Source: Dipteris shenzhenensis (lineage: Eukaryota; Polypodiophyta; Polypodiopsida; Gleicheniales). Taken from it: a stretch of DNA of 64,000 bases. The stretch's first letter is position 1. Every line of letters starts with the position of its first letter. Below, piece after piece: positions 33,673 to 44,775 of this stretch. The DNA is taken from assembly GCA_047967505.1 (NCBI GenBank), contig CM106541.1; one strand, 5' to 3'. The notes beneath the pieces were generated by a model. The model was given only the letters and a program-made list of their open reading frames with translations, made no database searches and was not told the origin of the DNA. The translations under genes and the position numbers were made by a program.

Positions 33673-34933
33673 TGGTATCAGAGCCTGGTTCATGGTAAGG
33701 AGCTCAAGAAAGCAAACCAAGTTCGTGGTGTCCTGGTAAGAGGACCGGTGTTACTTTCCTTTTTTGAGTTTGGGAGCAAATCTCTACAGGTAGCATAGCC
33801 GGAAAGTGCAAGAGTGCATTGTCTCAGATTGAGATGCCCTTTGCGGTGTGGCGAGAGGGGAATATATGCTGACAATCACCCTTGGTGACTTTATTTTTTT
33901 GATTCGAGGCCATTTCAGGGCCCATTTTGGAGGCGAAAGTTCTCTGCAAGCACTGAGAAAAAAGCCCTGTTTTTGCTGTGCGACCACTGCTCTGTAGCTC
34001 GGTGAAAAGTTGCCGTAGAAATTGCATCGTATGCCTATGCACAGAGATACTGGGAGTTACAGAATCATCCTTATTGCCTGTTGATGCAAAATCGTCACTA
34101 GGAAGTGACTGTGTGGTCAAATACCACTTTTGTCAGTTTTGCAGATTCGCCCTTGTGAGGTAGAAGCTGTGTTTTTTGCACTGATAGAATATTTTGCAGT
34201 GTTCTGTAATGGCATCTGATTCTCTTTCACAGATTGTCACTGAAAATCTTGACAAGAACAACTTCCAAGCATGGAAGTTTAGAATGACAAATTTCCTTAT
34301 GGGAAAAGGCTATTGGGAGTTCATTACAGGAAATGAAGAAGAACCAGTTCTTCCTAATGTTCCCAATCAGCAAGAAATGCAGGCATTTAAAGGATGGCAT
34401 GAGAGAGCCAGATTCTATGATTCTATGAGTATTTCAGATTCTATGATTCTATTAGTATTTCAGATTCTATGATTTTGCATATTCAAGATGCAAGTACGCC
34501 AAAGGAGGCATGGGATACTTTGGCAAAGATGTACACGACAAATACGCAAGCCAGGAAAATGCAGCTCCAGCAAGAGTTGCACAATGTGTAGAGAGAAAAT
34601 ATGAGCATCAATGACTACCACATGAAGGTGAAGAAAATTGCAGATGCACTTGCTTCCATTGGGTCAGCAGTGGAAGATGATGATTTAGTTTCTGTGACCT
34701 TGAATGGTCTAGGAAAGGATTATGCATAGTTCCGGACATCCATTGCTATCCGTGAAAAATATCCTGATTTTGAGTTGTTTGCTCTTCTAATTTTTGAAGA
34801 GCAGAGAAATGGTGGTGCATCTTCTTCAGGTGGAACTTCAAAAGAAACTGTCTTCTACTCAAATGCTGGAAGAGGTAGAGGCAGAGGTAGAGCAGGCCGA
34901 TCTAGAGGCCATGGTAGAAATCAGAATATGCAT
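33673..34933 (+). pseudogene. Partial second Copia internal region: primer site, leader and gag
   Basis: Primer site TGGTATCAGAGCC at 33673, leader collinear with Copia D, and gag ATG at 34209. After KGWHERAR the sequence shows local slippage copies of GATTCTATGA and AGTATTTCAGATTC (34410-34475) in place of the normal stretch. TAG codons replace CAG at about 34588 and a Gln codon at about 34727. The RG-rich part ends at NQNMH, where the repeat array starts. The rest of the element is missing. Confidence 0.88.
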
Positions 34934-35645
34934 AGAATTTCACTACTGCCAATCTAGCTAACTTGGAGATTTCTCTTTGTGACGACTATCACAAAAGAGA
35001 TTGGCACATGTGCCATTCTTAATCCATGAGATTCTATGGATGGATCCCCCATAGCCTGAAGGTTGAAGTAGCTAAACAGATGTTTAGAATGGCATTGCTG
35101 CCAATCTAGTTAGCATGGAGATTTCCCTTTGTGATGATTGTCACAAATGAGATTAGCACTAGTGCCATTTTGATAGAGAATGGCACATGTGCCATTCATT
35201 AATCCATGAGAGTTTGTGGATGGCTCTATCATAGCCTGAAGGTTAATGTAGCTAAAGGGATGTTTAGAATGGCTCTGCTACCAATCTAGTTATAGTCATA
35301 GCACAAATGATATTGGCACCAATGCCATTCTTAATCCATGAGAGTTTGTGGATGGCTCCCTCATAGCCTAAAAGTTGAAGTAGCTAGAGGGATGCTTGGA
35401 ATGGCACTGCTGCCAATCTAGTTAACATGGAGATTTCTCCTTGTGATGACTATCACAAAAGAGATTGGCACCAGTTCCATTCTGATACAGAATGGTACCT
35501 ATGCCATTCTTAATCCATGAGAGTTTGTGGAGCTCCCTCATAGCCTAAGGGTTGAAGTAGGTAATGGGATGTTTGGCATGGCACTGCTACCAATTTACTT
35601 AACATGGAGATTTTTGTAAACTCTAACCTTCAGTGGGTACTGATG
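34934..35645 (-). repeat. Extra ~0.7 kb block, directly duplicated at 36335-37045
   Basis: Begins GAATTTCACTACTGCC and ends near AACCTTCAGTGGGTAC; the same order of units recurs about 1.4 kb further on, and in inverted form at 37500-38460. Confidence 0.8.
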
Positions 35646-35686
35646 TGAACCTATTTGTGATTGTCACAAATGAGATTGGCTTGGTT

Positions 35687-37060
35687 ACATATATAGGCAA
35701 TTGCCTCCATGTAGGTAGATCCCAGATCCACAATCATCTCCCTGAGTATCTCAATCAATCACCTCCTATGATCACTCACTCATCACACCAACCTAACAGA
35801 CCTAACTGGAACCTTCTAGCACACCTACACTCACACACTTCTTGCATAGGACTCCAGTCGCATAGGCACACACACACACACACATCAATTTGCCCCTTCA
35901 TGAATGGATATTTCAATTTGTGATGATTGTCACAAAAGAGATTGGCACTTGCGCCATTCTTAATCCATGAGAGTTTCTAGATGGTCCCTCATAGCCTGAA
36001 GGTTGAAGTAGGTAAAGAGATGTTTGGAATGGCACTACTGCCAATCTAGTTAACATGGATATTTCTCTTTGTGAAGACTATCACAAAAGAGATTGGCACG
36101 AGTGCCATTCTAATAGAGTATGGCACCTGTGCCATTCTTAATCCATGAGAGTTGGTTGATGGAGCCAGAAGGTTGAATTAGCTAAAGGGATGTTTAGAAT
36201 GGCATTGCTTCGAATCTAGTTATGTTCAAAGCACAAATGATATTAGCACCAGTGCCATTTTCAATCCATGAGATTTTGTGGATGGCTCCCTCATAGCGTG
36301 AAGGTTGAAGTAACTAAAGGGATGTTTAGAATTTCACTACTGCCAATCCATCTAACTTGGAGATTTCTCTTTGTGACGACTATCACAAAAGAGATTGGCA
36401 CATGTGCCATTCTTAATCCATGAGAATCTATGGATGGATCCCCCATAGCCTAAAGGTTGAAGTAGCTAAATGGATGTTTAGAATGGCATTGTTGCCAATC
36501 TAGATAGCATGGAGATTTCTCTTTGTGATGATTGTCACAAATGAGATTGGCACTAGTGCCATTTTGATAGAGAATGGCACATGTGCCACTCATTAATCCA
36601 TGAGAGTTTGTGGATTGCTCTATCATAGCCTAAAGGTTAACGTAGCTAAAGGGATGTTTAGAATGGCTCTACTACCAATCTAGTTATAGTCATAGCACAA
36701 ATGATATTGGCACTAATGCCATTCTTAATCCATGAGAGTTTGTGGATGGCTCACTCATAGCCTGAAAGTTGAAGTAGCTAAAGGGATGCTTGGCATGGCA
36801 CTGCTGCCAATCTAGTTAACATGCAGATTTCTCCTTGTGATGACTATCACAAAAGAGATTGGCACCAGTTCCATTCTGATATAGAATGGTACCTGTGCCA
36901 TTCTTAATCCATGAGAGTTTGTGGATGGCTCCCTCATAGCCTGAGGGTTGAAGTAGGTAATGGGATGTTTGGCATGGCACTGCTGCCAATTTACTTAACA
37001 TGGAGATTTTTGTAAAGTCTAACCTTCAGTGGGTACCGATCTAAACTGTTTGTGATTGTC
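35687..37060 (-). repeat. Left arm of the large inverted repeat
   Basis: About 1.37 kb, starting GGTTACATATATAGGCAATT, including the (CA)n run at 35866-35883. It is the reverse complement of the right arm once the MITE there is set aside. Confidence 0.8.
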
Positions 37061-38188
37061 ACAAATGAGATTGGCCCCAATGCCATTCTAATAGAGAATG
37101 GCCTATCAAAATGGCACATGTGCCATTCATTCATCCATGAGAAATATGGCACTAGTGCCAATCTCTTTTGTGACAGTCATCACAAAGAGAAATCTCCATG
37201 TTAACTAGATTGGTAGCAATGCCATGCCAAACATCCCTTTAGCTACTTCAACCTTCAAGCTATGAGGGAGCTATCCACAAAATCTCATTGATCAAGAATG
37301 GCATTGGTGCCAATCTCATTTGTACTTTAAACATAACTAGATTGGGAGTAGTGCCATTCTAGACATCCCTTTAGATACTGCAACCTTCAGGCTATGAGGG
37401 GGCCATCCATGAACTCTCATGCATGAATGAATGGCACAGGTTCTATTCTCTATCAATATGGCACTCAAGCCAATCTCATTTGTGACAATCACAAAGAGGG
37501 TCACATCAATACCCACTGAAGGTTGGACTTTACAAAAATCTCCATGTTAAGTAAATTGGCAGTAGTGCCATGCCAAACATCCCATTACCTACTTCAACCT
37601 TCAGGCTATGAGGGAGCCATCCACAAACTCTCATGGATTAAGAATGGCACAGGTACCATTCTGTATCAAAATGGAACTGGTGCCAATCTCTTTTGTGATA
37701 GTCATCACAAGTAGAAATCTCCATGTTAACTAGATTGGCAGTAGTGCCATGCCAAGCATCCTTTACCTACTTCAACTTTTAGGCTATGAGGGATCCATCC
37801 ACAAACTCTCATGGATTAAGAATGGCATTGGTGCCAATATCATTTGTGCTATGACTATAACTAGATTGGTAGCAGAGCCATTCTAAATATCCCTTTAGCT
37901 ACGTTAACCTTCAGGCTATGATAGAGCCATCCACAAACTCTCATGGATTAATGAATGGCACATGTGCCATTCTCTATCAAAATGGCACTGGTGCCAATCT
38001 CATTTGTGACAATCATCACAAAGAGAAATCTCCATGTTCACTAGATTGGCAGCAATGCCATTCTAAACATCTGTTTAGCTACTTCAACCTTCAGGCTATG
38101 GGGGATCCATCCATAGACTCTCATGGATTAAGAATGGCACATGTGCCAATCTCTTTTGGGATAGTCATCACAAAGAGAAATCTCCAAG

Positions 38189-38434
38189 CTCAGGGGGGTC
38201 ACTATGTATAAACCCTCTATATCACGTGCGTTCAAGGCCTATTTCTAAAATTCCTTATCTGTAAATTTTTCATTAATAAAATGTACCCCTTTTCTATACA
38301 AATCTGTAAATTTTTTTCAAAACTATTTTAAATAGTCCCTTATGTATATTTATTTCTGTAAATTTTGGAAATTAAAAAAATCCTTCTGTTGAAATCACGT
38401 GATAGGGTTACATATGATGAGTGACCCCCCCGAG
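38189..38434. mobile_element. hAT-like MITE, copy 2
   Basis: 246 bp, termini CTCAGGGGGGTCACT and (reversed) CTCGGGGGGGTCACT. Exact 8 bp target duplication TCTCCAAG at 38181-38188 and 38435-38442. Nearly the same interior as copy 1. Inserted in the right arm of the palindrome. Confidence 0.93.
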
Positions 38435-39104
38435 TCTCCAAGTTAGCTAGATTGGCAGTAGTGAAATTCTAAACATCCCTTTAGTTACTTCAACCTTCAG
38501 CTATGCGGGAGCCATCCACAAAATCTCATGGATTAAAAATGGCACTGGTGCTAATATCATTTGTGCTTTGAACATAACTAGATTAGCAGCAGTGCCATTC
38601 TAAACATCCCTTTAGCTAATTCAACCTTCTGGCTCCATTGACCAACTCTCATGGATTAAGAATGGCACAGGTGCCATACTCTATTCGAATGGCACTCGTG
38701 CCAATATCTTTTGTGATAGTCATCACAAAGAGAAATATCCACATTAACTAGATTGACAGCAGTGCCATTCCAAACATCCCTTTACCTACTTCATCCTTCA
38801 GGCTATGAGGGACCATCCAGAAACTCTCATGGATTAAGAATGGCACAAGTGCCAATCTCTTTTGTGACAGTCATCACAAATTGAAATATCCATTCATAAA
38901 GGGGCAAATTGATGTGTGTGTGTGTGTGTGTATGCCTATGCAATTGGAGTCCTATGCAAGAAGTGTGTGAGTGTAGGTGTGCTAGAAGGTTATAGTTAGG
39001 TGTGTCAGGTTGGTGTGATGAGTGAGTGATCATAGGAGGTGATTGATTTAGATACTCAGGGAGATGATTGTGGATCTGGGATCTACCTACATGGAGGCAA
39101 TTGC

Positions 39105-39113
39105 CTATATATG
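39105..39113 (+). promoter_or_regulatory. Possible TATA box of Copia F LTR
   Basis: CTATATATG about 60 bp before the inferred LTR end, followed by AATAAA at 39127-39132. Both fit the R region of an LTR. Confidence 0.35.
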
Positions 39114-39115
39114 TA

Positions 39116-39173
39116 ACCACCCTATGAATAAACAACTACATTTTGTGTCTTATTGTTTCTACATGGAATTACA
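39116..39173 (+). repeat. 3' edge of the 5' LTR of Copia F
   Basis: Ends GGAATTACA just before a primer site. The left edge of this LTR cannot be defined because it merges with the repeat array. Confidence 0.5.
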
Positions 39174-39175
39174 TG

Positions 39176-39188
39176 TGGTATAAGAGCC
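39176..39188 (+). other. Primer binding site of Copia F
   Basis: TGGTATAAGAGCC, one base different from the usual TGGTATCAGAGCC. Confidence 0.65.
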
Positions 39189-40174
39189 ATTCATCCTCCA
39201 TGAGCCTCCTTGAGTTCTCTTCTTTGAGCCTCCTTGTGTCTTCTTGGATTCCACTGAGATTCTCCTAGATTCTTCATCTTCCCCAAATGAAGATTTTCTC
39301 TCTCTCCTTCCTTCCTAAATTTCCTTAGGCTTGCTCTCCACCTTAGGCCACCATTCCCTAGCCCTTTCTACTATAGCTTCCTCTCACTAGGGCGCATGTC
39401 CACCTTGAAGGAATTGTGATGTTAGTGCTCCTACAGCCCATGCCGACAATATATACAGTCCACACGACTTCTTCAAATGCGACCTACTAGAGATACATTT
39501 CGGTAATTCCTCTTAGAGGAAGTTGGATGACACTAAGAGCTATCCACAGCTCAAATATGAAGGCAAATGCTCTAGTAATTGAGTTGTATTGATTAAAAAA
39601 CCAGTCGACTTTGGAGCTTCTGGCTATGGTAACCTGACGCAACATTTCACCCAAGCTTGGTACTGGGTCTTCTCTAGTCCTATATCTTTCATTGCAGAAC
39701 AAAAGCCCTCAAAGAGCTACTCTCATCTGGTTGAATTTCATCCTCCAAGTTTACATGTACTCTACAAGCATATCCAGTGTATTTTTTGGAGTTTTTTATG
39801 CTACACTAAATGCTTGAGGAGTAAAACACCCAGTTCAAAGATTATTCTTCCAAAAATTAGTTCAAAGTATGTCATTTCAATTCAGAAAATGTTAGTTCAG
39901 TTGGTTCTAATCTCTTGACAACATGCCAACGTCAAGTTCTCAAAGCTCTTCCAAAATCAAGAAGACTACAAAGACGAAGTACAAGGTGAAAAAGACTCTA
40001 GTTAAGAGGTTGTGGGAGAAGCCAACTGGTTATGATTATGCTAAACAATTAGGTTTTTCAAAATTCTTATCTTGCAATTTGCATCTATATGGTGAAGGTG
40101 ATTTTTTTGTTCAGAAAGATTGACCTTTTGTAAAGGGATTAGACACTACCATTAATTTGGTAAGACCTTCCTAA
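39189..40174 (+). other. Leader of Copia F
   Basis: Non-coding pyrimidine-rich start (repeated GAGCCTCCTTGAG words), then a short open frame 39923-40123 rich in Ser and Lys with no known motif. It probably belongs to the element's leader; no separate gene is supported. Confidence 0.4.
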
Positions 40175-42072
40175 ATGGCTTCCAAACTAAAAATAGATAA
40201 GTTTAAAGGAGAGGGGTTCCACACTTGGCAAACAAAACTGAAGTTTATTCTCATGATAGGGGACGAGCATTTTTCGAGTGAAATCTTTCGAGCGTCCGAG
40301 CGAAGGAAAAAAAAAGCTTCCAACTATGCAAAAATATGGCAAAAATGGATCAAAAGAAAACATAGTTTCACTTAGAAATATGCAAAGTATTATAGCAATT
40401 CCTATTTTATACAAAAATCTTTACATGAATCTTTAGGAATGGTGAGAATATAACGGGATGGCTTTTGAAGAAACCCACATGTAGGGTAGACTTCTCTATG
40501 AAAATTCCCTTATGATCCTTCTTACAACTTCTACTTAATAGGGGTTGGGATTGGAAAACCTCTCTCAACCTATCTTCATGAAAGGGTTTCTTCAAAGAAA
40601 ACTCATTGAAGCAAGCCATCCAGGTAGTTTCACGAGCAAAACCCCTTTGAAGTAGGTTTTCCCCCTTTGAAGTAGGTTTTCCAAGGTAGTTTCACTGGCG
40701 AAAGTACCTTGGATGGACACTTTTAAAAGTGACATAATTTTCATATCCAATGTCCAAATATAGTCATTCAACCACTCAAATTGATCAGAACACCACATTT
40801 GAGCACATCTATGGAGTTATATTTTGGAAAATATTGCATATATAGTATTAAATATTACATGTATTTTATGAGAGTGATATATAAGCCTAAGTTAATACTT
40901 ATTTATAGTAATTTAAACTTCTTTAGAAACATGTCCATGAATATCTTGTTATTTATGCTATAAAAATGCTAGAAAGATATTGCCATATGATATAAATGTG
41001 TTAATAAGTAATTATATATGTATAGTATTATTACATTGAGAGTGATTATGAGGGATGTTTCTTAAAGGAATTATTTTTCAACACTTTTTAAAGGTAATAA
41101 TAGGGGTACAAAGGGATGTCTATAAATAAGAAAATTATGATGTGTAAAAATGAATGAGTGACTAGTCTGTATATTTTTATGATAAGGGATCTAATTCTAG
41201 TGAAAATAAAAGTGTAAAAACCATGTTTCCTAAAGAAATAAAATTTTTTTAATCTCTTGAAAAACACGCTCGGATAAACCTGCTCATAGGTTTTTACTCA
41301 TAAAATTGACGCATCCCTCATGATAAAGGGAATATGGAAGACCGTAGCAAATGGCAAAGAAACTAAACCTACAACTAGAGAAGGAGAAGCTTCATGGCTT
41401 CCAAAAGATTAAAAAGCTCTTACTATAATTGCTCTTGGTCTGAGTGATTCCTTTATTCATCACATTGATAGATGTGAGACTGCTCATGCTGCATGAACTC
41501 ATCTTGAGCATGTGTTTGGAGCACAGGGAAGATGCTCTAAGTATAGCTTGCTTATCAAGTTTTTTGACTTAAGATTGGATAGGGGGAGACCATAGGCTCT
41601 TCACATCTAAATTCAATGAAGAGCATTTTGACACAGTTATCTGGCATCAAGTTTAATCTTGATAAAAATATTGTCATTGCCATCTTACTTAGAAGTCTCA
41701 GTGAAGAATATGGCACTATTGTAACCACACTCACCAATATTCCAAAGATAAGTCTGGTAGAAATTGAAGCATCACTCTTGGAGGAGGAGAGAAAGATCAA
41801 ACAAAGAAGAGGCATATTACAAAGAAGGGGCATATTTGGCCAAAAGCAACTTAAGCAACTTCAAGGGTAAAAGTAAAATGAAATGTAACTTTTATGGCAA
41901 ACCTGGACACTTTGAAAAGGAATGTTATGCCAAAAAGAGATGTTCAGCCAATCTTGTTGAGGAAGTAGAAACTAAAGAAGAAGAAGAACCAGATAATGTC
42001 AAAACTCAAGCTCTCACTACTTACAACACCCAAGTCAAATCTGACAAGGGTAAGGATCCATATGTTTTTTGA
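40175..42072 (+). pseudogene. Copia F gag, split by M1 copy 3
   Basis: Begins ATGGCTTCCAAACT: MASKLKIDKFKGEGFHTWQ, a UBN2-type gag start. The frame is cut by M1 copy 3 after LKFILM. Beyond it GIWKTVANGKETK, LGLSDSFIHHIDRCET and, in other frames, SGIKFNLDKNIVIAILLRSL and LLEEERKIKQRR continue the gag. The zinc knuckle reads CNFYGKPGHFEKEC (about 41880-41925): the second Cys is Tyr, so metal binding is lost. No pol follows; Gypsy E starts at about 42148. Confidence 0.82.
40259..41316 (+). mobile_element. M1 family element, copy 3, with 9 bp target duplication
   Basis: 1058 bp between exact copies of CTCATGATA (40250-40258 and 41317-41325). Left end GGGGACGAGCATTTTTCGAG; right end, reversed, GGATGCGTCAATTTTATGAG. 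Removing the element and one CTCATGATA restores the gag reading frame, confirming the boundaries. A 9 bp duplication fits Mutator-like elements. Interior differs from copies 1 and 2 and has a local duplication (CCCTTTGAAGTAGGTTTTCC, about 40645-40685). Confidence 0.82.
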
Positions 42073-42147
42073 GTTATGTGTGTATGAGGTCAATAATGGT
42101 TCTCTACCATGGATAGTCCATCCTTAAATGATTTTTAGTCTTTTGAG

Positions 42148-43173
42148 ATAGTGTGTACCCTGTATTGACCTTGAATGTGGTTCTGTATGCTCATAAGGTA
42201 GCATTCAGTTTCTCTGCCCAATCAAAATGTTGTGGTTCTACTACCTTGGTCAGGATAATGTATATTATTTTGTTGGTGGATTCAGCCTGTCCATTCCCTT
42301 GGGGGTAGTAGGGTGTGCTCTTTCTATGGATTACCATGAAGCCATACAAGAGTTCTTGGATTACCTCATTGACAAAATGTGTGCCTCTATCCGACACAAT
42401 TTCAATGGGGCATCCAAATCAGGTGATCACATTTTTGTATAAGAATCTTGCTATGCTTCTGGCATCTGCCTTTCTAACTGCTTTAGCTTTAGCCCATTTT
42501 GTAAAGTAATCAGTGGCCACAATGATGTAGCATGCCCGTGTTCCTTTTGTTGATGTATGTATGGGACCCACATAGTCAATCCCCCATTTTTCAATTGGTT
42601 TTTGTGCAACAACTGTTGTTAGGGGATTGATCTCTTTCTGTTGTGGTTTAATAGTCCGTTGGCATACATCACAGCCTTTTACATATTCATAGGCATTTGC
42701 CCACAATGTTGGCCACCAGTAGCCTACGAGGAGAACTTTTCTTGCTGTGGCTTCCCCTTGGAAGTGTCCTCCGGCGATGCCTTCATGGACTTCACTTAGG
42801 ATTGGCATGATCTCATGAGGCATCACACATCTTCTTAATATCTAGTCCTTGCCCATCTTGTACAGTTGTCCTACAATGAGTTGATAGGGTATAGCCTTTA
42901 GAATCAATTTTCTAGCATCTACTGCTTTCATTTCAGGGGGTGGTCTTCCTGCCACCAATGATATCTCCACACCACTCTGGAACAGCATCTATTTGAAATA
43001 GTGTGGCATCCAGTAAGTCGTCTTCTACTCCAGTGGCTTCTTCTCTCGACTTAACACAAGACATGTGATTGGCAATGTAGTATTGGGCACCTTTGCGAAC
43101 CACTATTTTGAAGTTGAATTCTTGAAGCAAGAGGAGCCATCTGGTTATTCTTCATGTTGTACATGGACGGCTC
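42148..43173 (-). pseudogene. Gypsy E RNase H end and integrase
   Basis: Minus strand: LLQEFNFKIVVRKG, then the zinc motif HEGIAGGHFQG and CDVCQR (42640-42800), VATDYFTKWAKA (first Asp), MSDRGTHFVNEV (second Asp) and YYPQGNGQAESTNK (Glu). It ends in the WAYRTTFKV region near 42148, where Copia F sequence begins. Core residues are present; frames are broken. Confidence 0.88.
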
Positions 43174-43418
43174 CTTGGGGGGTCCACTCATCATATGTAA
43201 CCCTATCATGTGAGTTCAACAGAAGGATATTTTTTATTTCTAAAATTTACAGAAATAAATATACATAAGGGACTATTTAAAATAGTTTTGGAAAAAATTT
43301 ACAGATTTGTATAGAAAAGGTGTACATTTTATTAATGAAAAATTTACAGATAAGGGATTTTAGAAATATGCCTTGAACGCATGTGGTATAGAGGGTTTAT
43401 ACATAGTGACCCCCCAAG
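43174..43418. mobile_element. hAT-like MITE, copy 3
   Basis: 245 bp, inverted relative to copies 1 and 2. Ends CTTGGGGGGTCCACT and (reversed) CTTGGGGGGTCACTATG. Flanks GACGGCTC (43166-43173) and GATGGCTC (43419-43426) are an 8 bp duplication with one mismatch. It splits Gypsy E RNase H; the empty site is visible in Gypsy H at about 47190-47235. Confidence 0.9.
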
Positions 43419-44472
43419 GATGGCTCACAAGATAAAGCAATACTTGATGGTCGGTGTAGAAGCAAAATCATTTGCCAGTAGATAGTGCCAAAATTTCTTT
43501 ACACTATACAGCATTGCTGGGGCTTCTCTTTCTATGGTGGTATAGTTGATCTCTGCATCATTGAGTTGTCGACTGGTGAAGTAGAATGGGTAGTCTTTAT
43601 TATATTCACCAAGTTGATGAAGCACACTCCCAATTGCATACTTGGATCCATTAGTATGAACATGAAAATCAATATCCCAATTGGGAGATATAAGCCAGGG
43701 TGCTGTGATTAGGCTCCATGTTAAAAGCTCAAAGGCTTGGTCGCACTCTTAGGTCCATAAGAATTCCACTAATAATTTGTAAAGTGGTCTAGCTATCATG
43801 GCATACTACAATATAAATCTTTTATAATAGTCGGCATGTCCCATAAAGACCTGTATACCTTTGGAATTTGTAGGAGGCAATTCCATGATGATTTTGATTT
43901 TGTCCATGTTAGTTGCAATCCCATGTTGAGAGACAATGTGTCCCAAAACAACTCTGTGGGTGACCATGAATTGGCATTTTGTTGGATTTAGGGAGATGCC
44001 ATACTCCCTGCATTTGATTAGTACTGCTTCAAGACATTTGAAGTGGTCTTGTTTGTTTGAATGGATGCACAAATCATCCAAGAACACCTGTAAAACTTAT
44101 TCAAAAATTACTTGAAAGCTATGAACATGACTCGCTAGAATGTGGCCGGGGCATTATAAAGGCCGAATGGCATGACTATATACAAAAATACCCCATTCTG
44201 TAGCAAATGCTATTTTTGATTGGTCTTTAGGAGCAATTTGCACTTGGTTATTGCCACTGAATCCATCCAAGAAGCTATATATTTCTGATCCTGCCACCTT
44301 TTCCAACACTGTTTCTGTTAAGGGTAGGGGATAGTGATCCCTAATTGTGGTGGCATTCACATTTTCTAAGTTTACGCATATTCTAAGCTTCTTGCTGCAT
44401 TTAGGCATAATGATGATGGGTGAAACCCAATCAGTGTGCTCTATCTCGTAGATGAATCCGATATCTAGGAGT
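43419..44472 (-). pseudogene. Gypsy E reverse transcriptase and RNase H
   Basis: Minus strand: SPIIIMPKCSKKLRICVN, DHYPLPLTETVLEKVAG, YSFLDGFSGNNQV, TEWGIFVYSHAIRPL, VFLDDLCIHS with the catalytic FLDD (about 44060-44085), LNPTKCQFMVTHRVVLGH and MGHADYYKRFI. RNase H begins YFTSRQLNDAEINYTT and VKKFWHYLLAND. Stops and frame changes occur between 43630 and 43800. Element G interrupts it at 44473. Confidence 0.88.
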
Positions 44473-44761
44473 TGTTGGGATATCTCAAGGTGTATGCCTC
44501 AGGCACACCTTATGTTTCTATGTGTGAGTGCTAGAGGCACAGTTAGGTGCCCACAAGCACAGTTAGGTGGTGGAAAAGCCACATAGGATGATTGAGTGAA
44601 TCTAGGAGCAGATTGAGGAGATGATTGAGGAGCTTTGAGGTCATCAGTGATGTCAGTGACCTTGTATGAGGTGCCTACTTAAGGACCTCTTTCTTCTTCA
44701 TTCTATAAGCAAGTATTCTGATTTTGTCTCAACTCTACTCTTTCCTTTCAGTATTCCAACA
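44473..44761 (+). repeat. 5' LTR of element G
   Basis: 289 bp, TGTTGGGATATC to TATTCCAACA. I noticed a single difference from the 3' copy (TTTTGTCTCAAC versus TTTTGTGTCAAC). Confidence 0.92.
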
Positions 44762-44775
44762 TGGTATCAGAGCCC

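Larger units (their letters stand above)
34934..39115. repeat. Palindromic array of ~180-190 bp repeats
   Basis: Units share TCTAGTTAACATGGAGATTT, TTGTGATGACTATCACAAA, GAGATTGGCACxxGTGCCATT, TTAATCCATGAGAGTTTGTG and CATAGCCTGAAGGTTGAAG (or complements). From 34934 to about 37100 they lie in one orientation; from about 37140 to 39115 in the other. Each unit also contains its own small palindromes (GGCACTAGTGCC, TGTGAT-ATCACA). Short open frames in the array repeat with the units and are not genes. Confidence 0.9.
37490..39115 (+). repeat. Right arm of the large inverted repeat
   Basis: About 1.63 kb including a 246 bp MITE and its duplication, leaving about 1.37 kb, equal to the left arm. It contains the (GT)n run at about 38915-38931 and ends GGCAATTGCCTATATATG. 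It runs directly into the LTR-like end and primer site of Copia F, so the arm may be LTR sequence of that element. Confidence 0.8.

Noticed and set aside
35633-38211. Small frames with HTHTHTH or NGTGTILYQNGTGANL text
   Set aside because: They come from CA runs and the palindromic repeat units.
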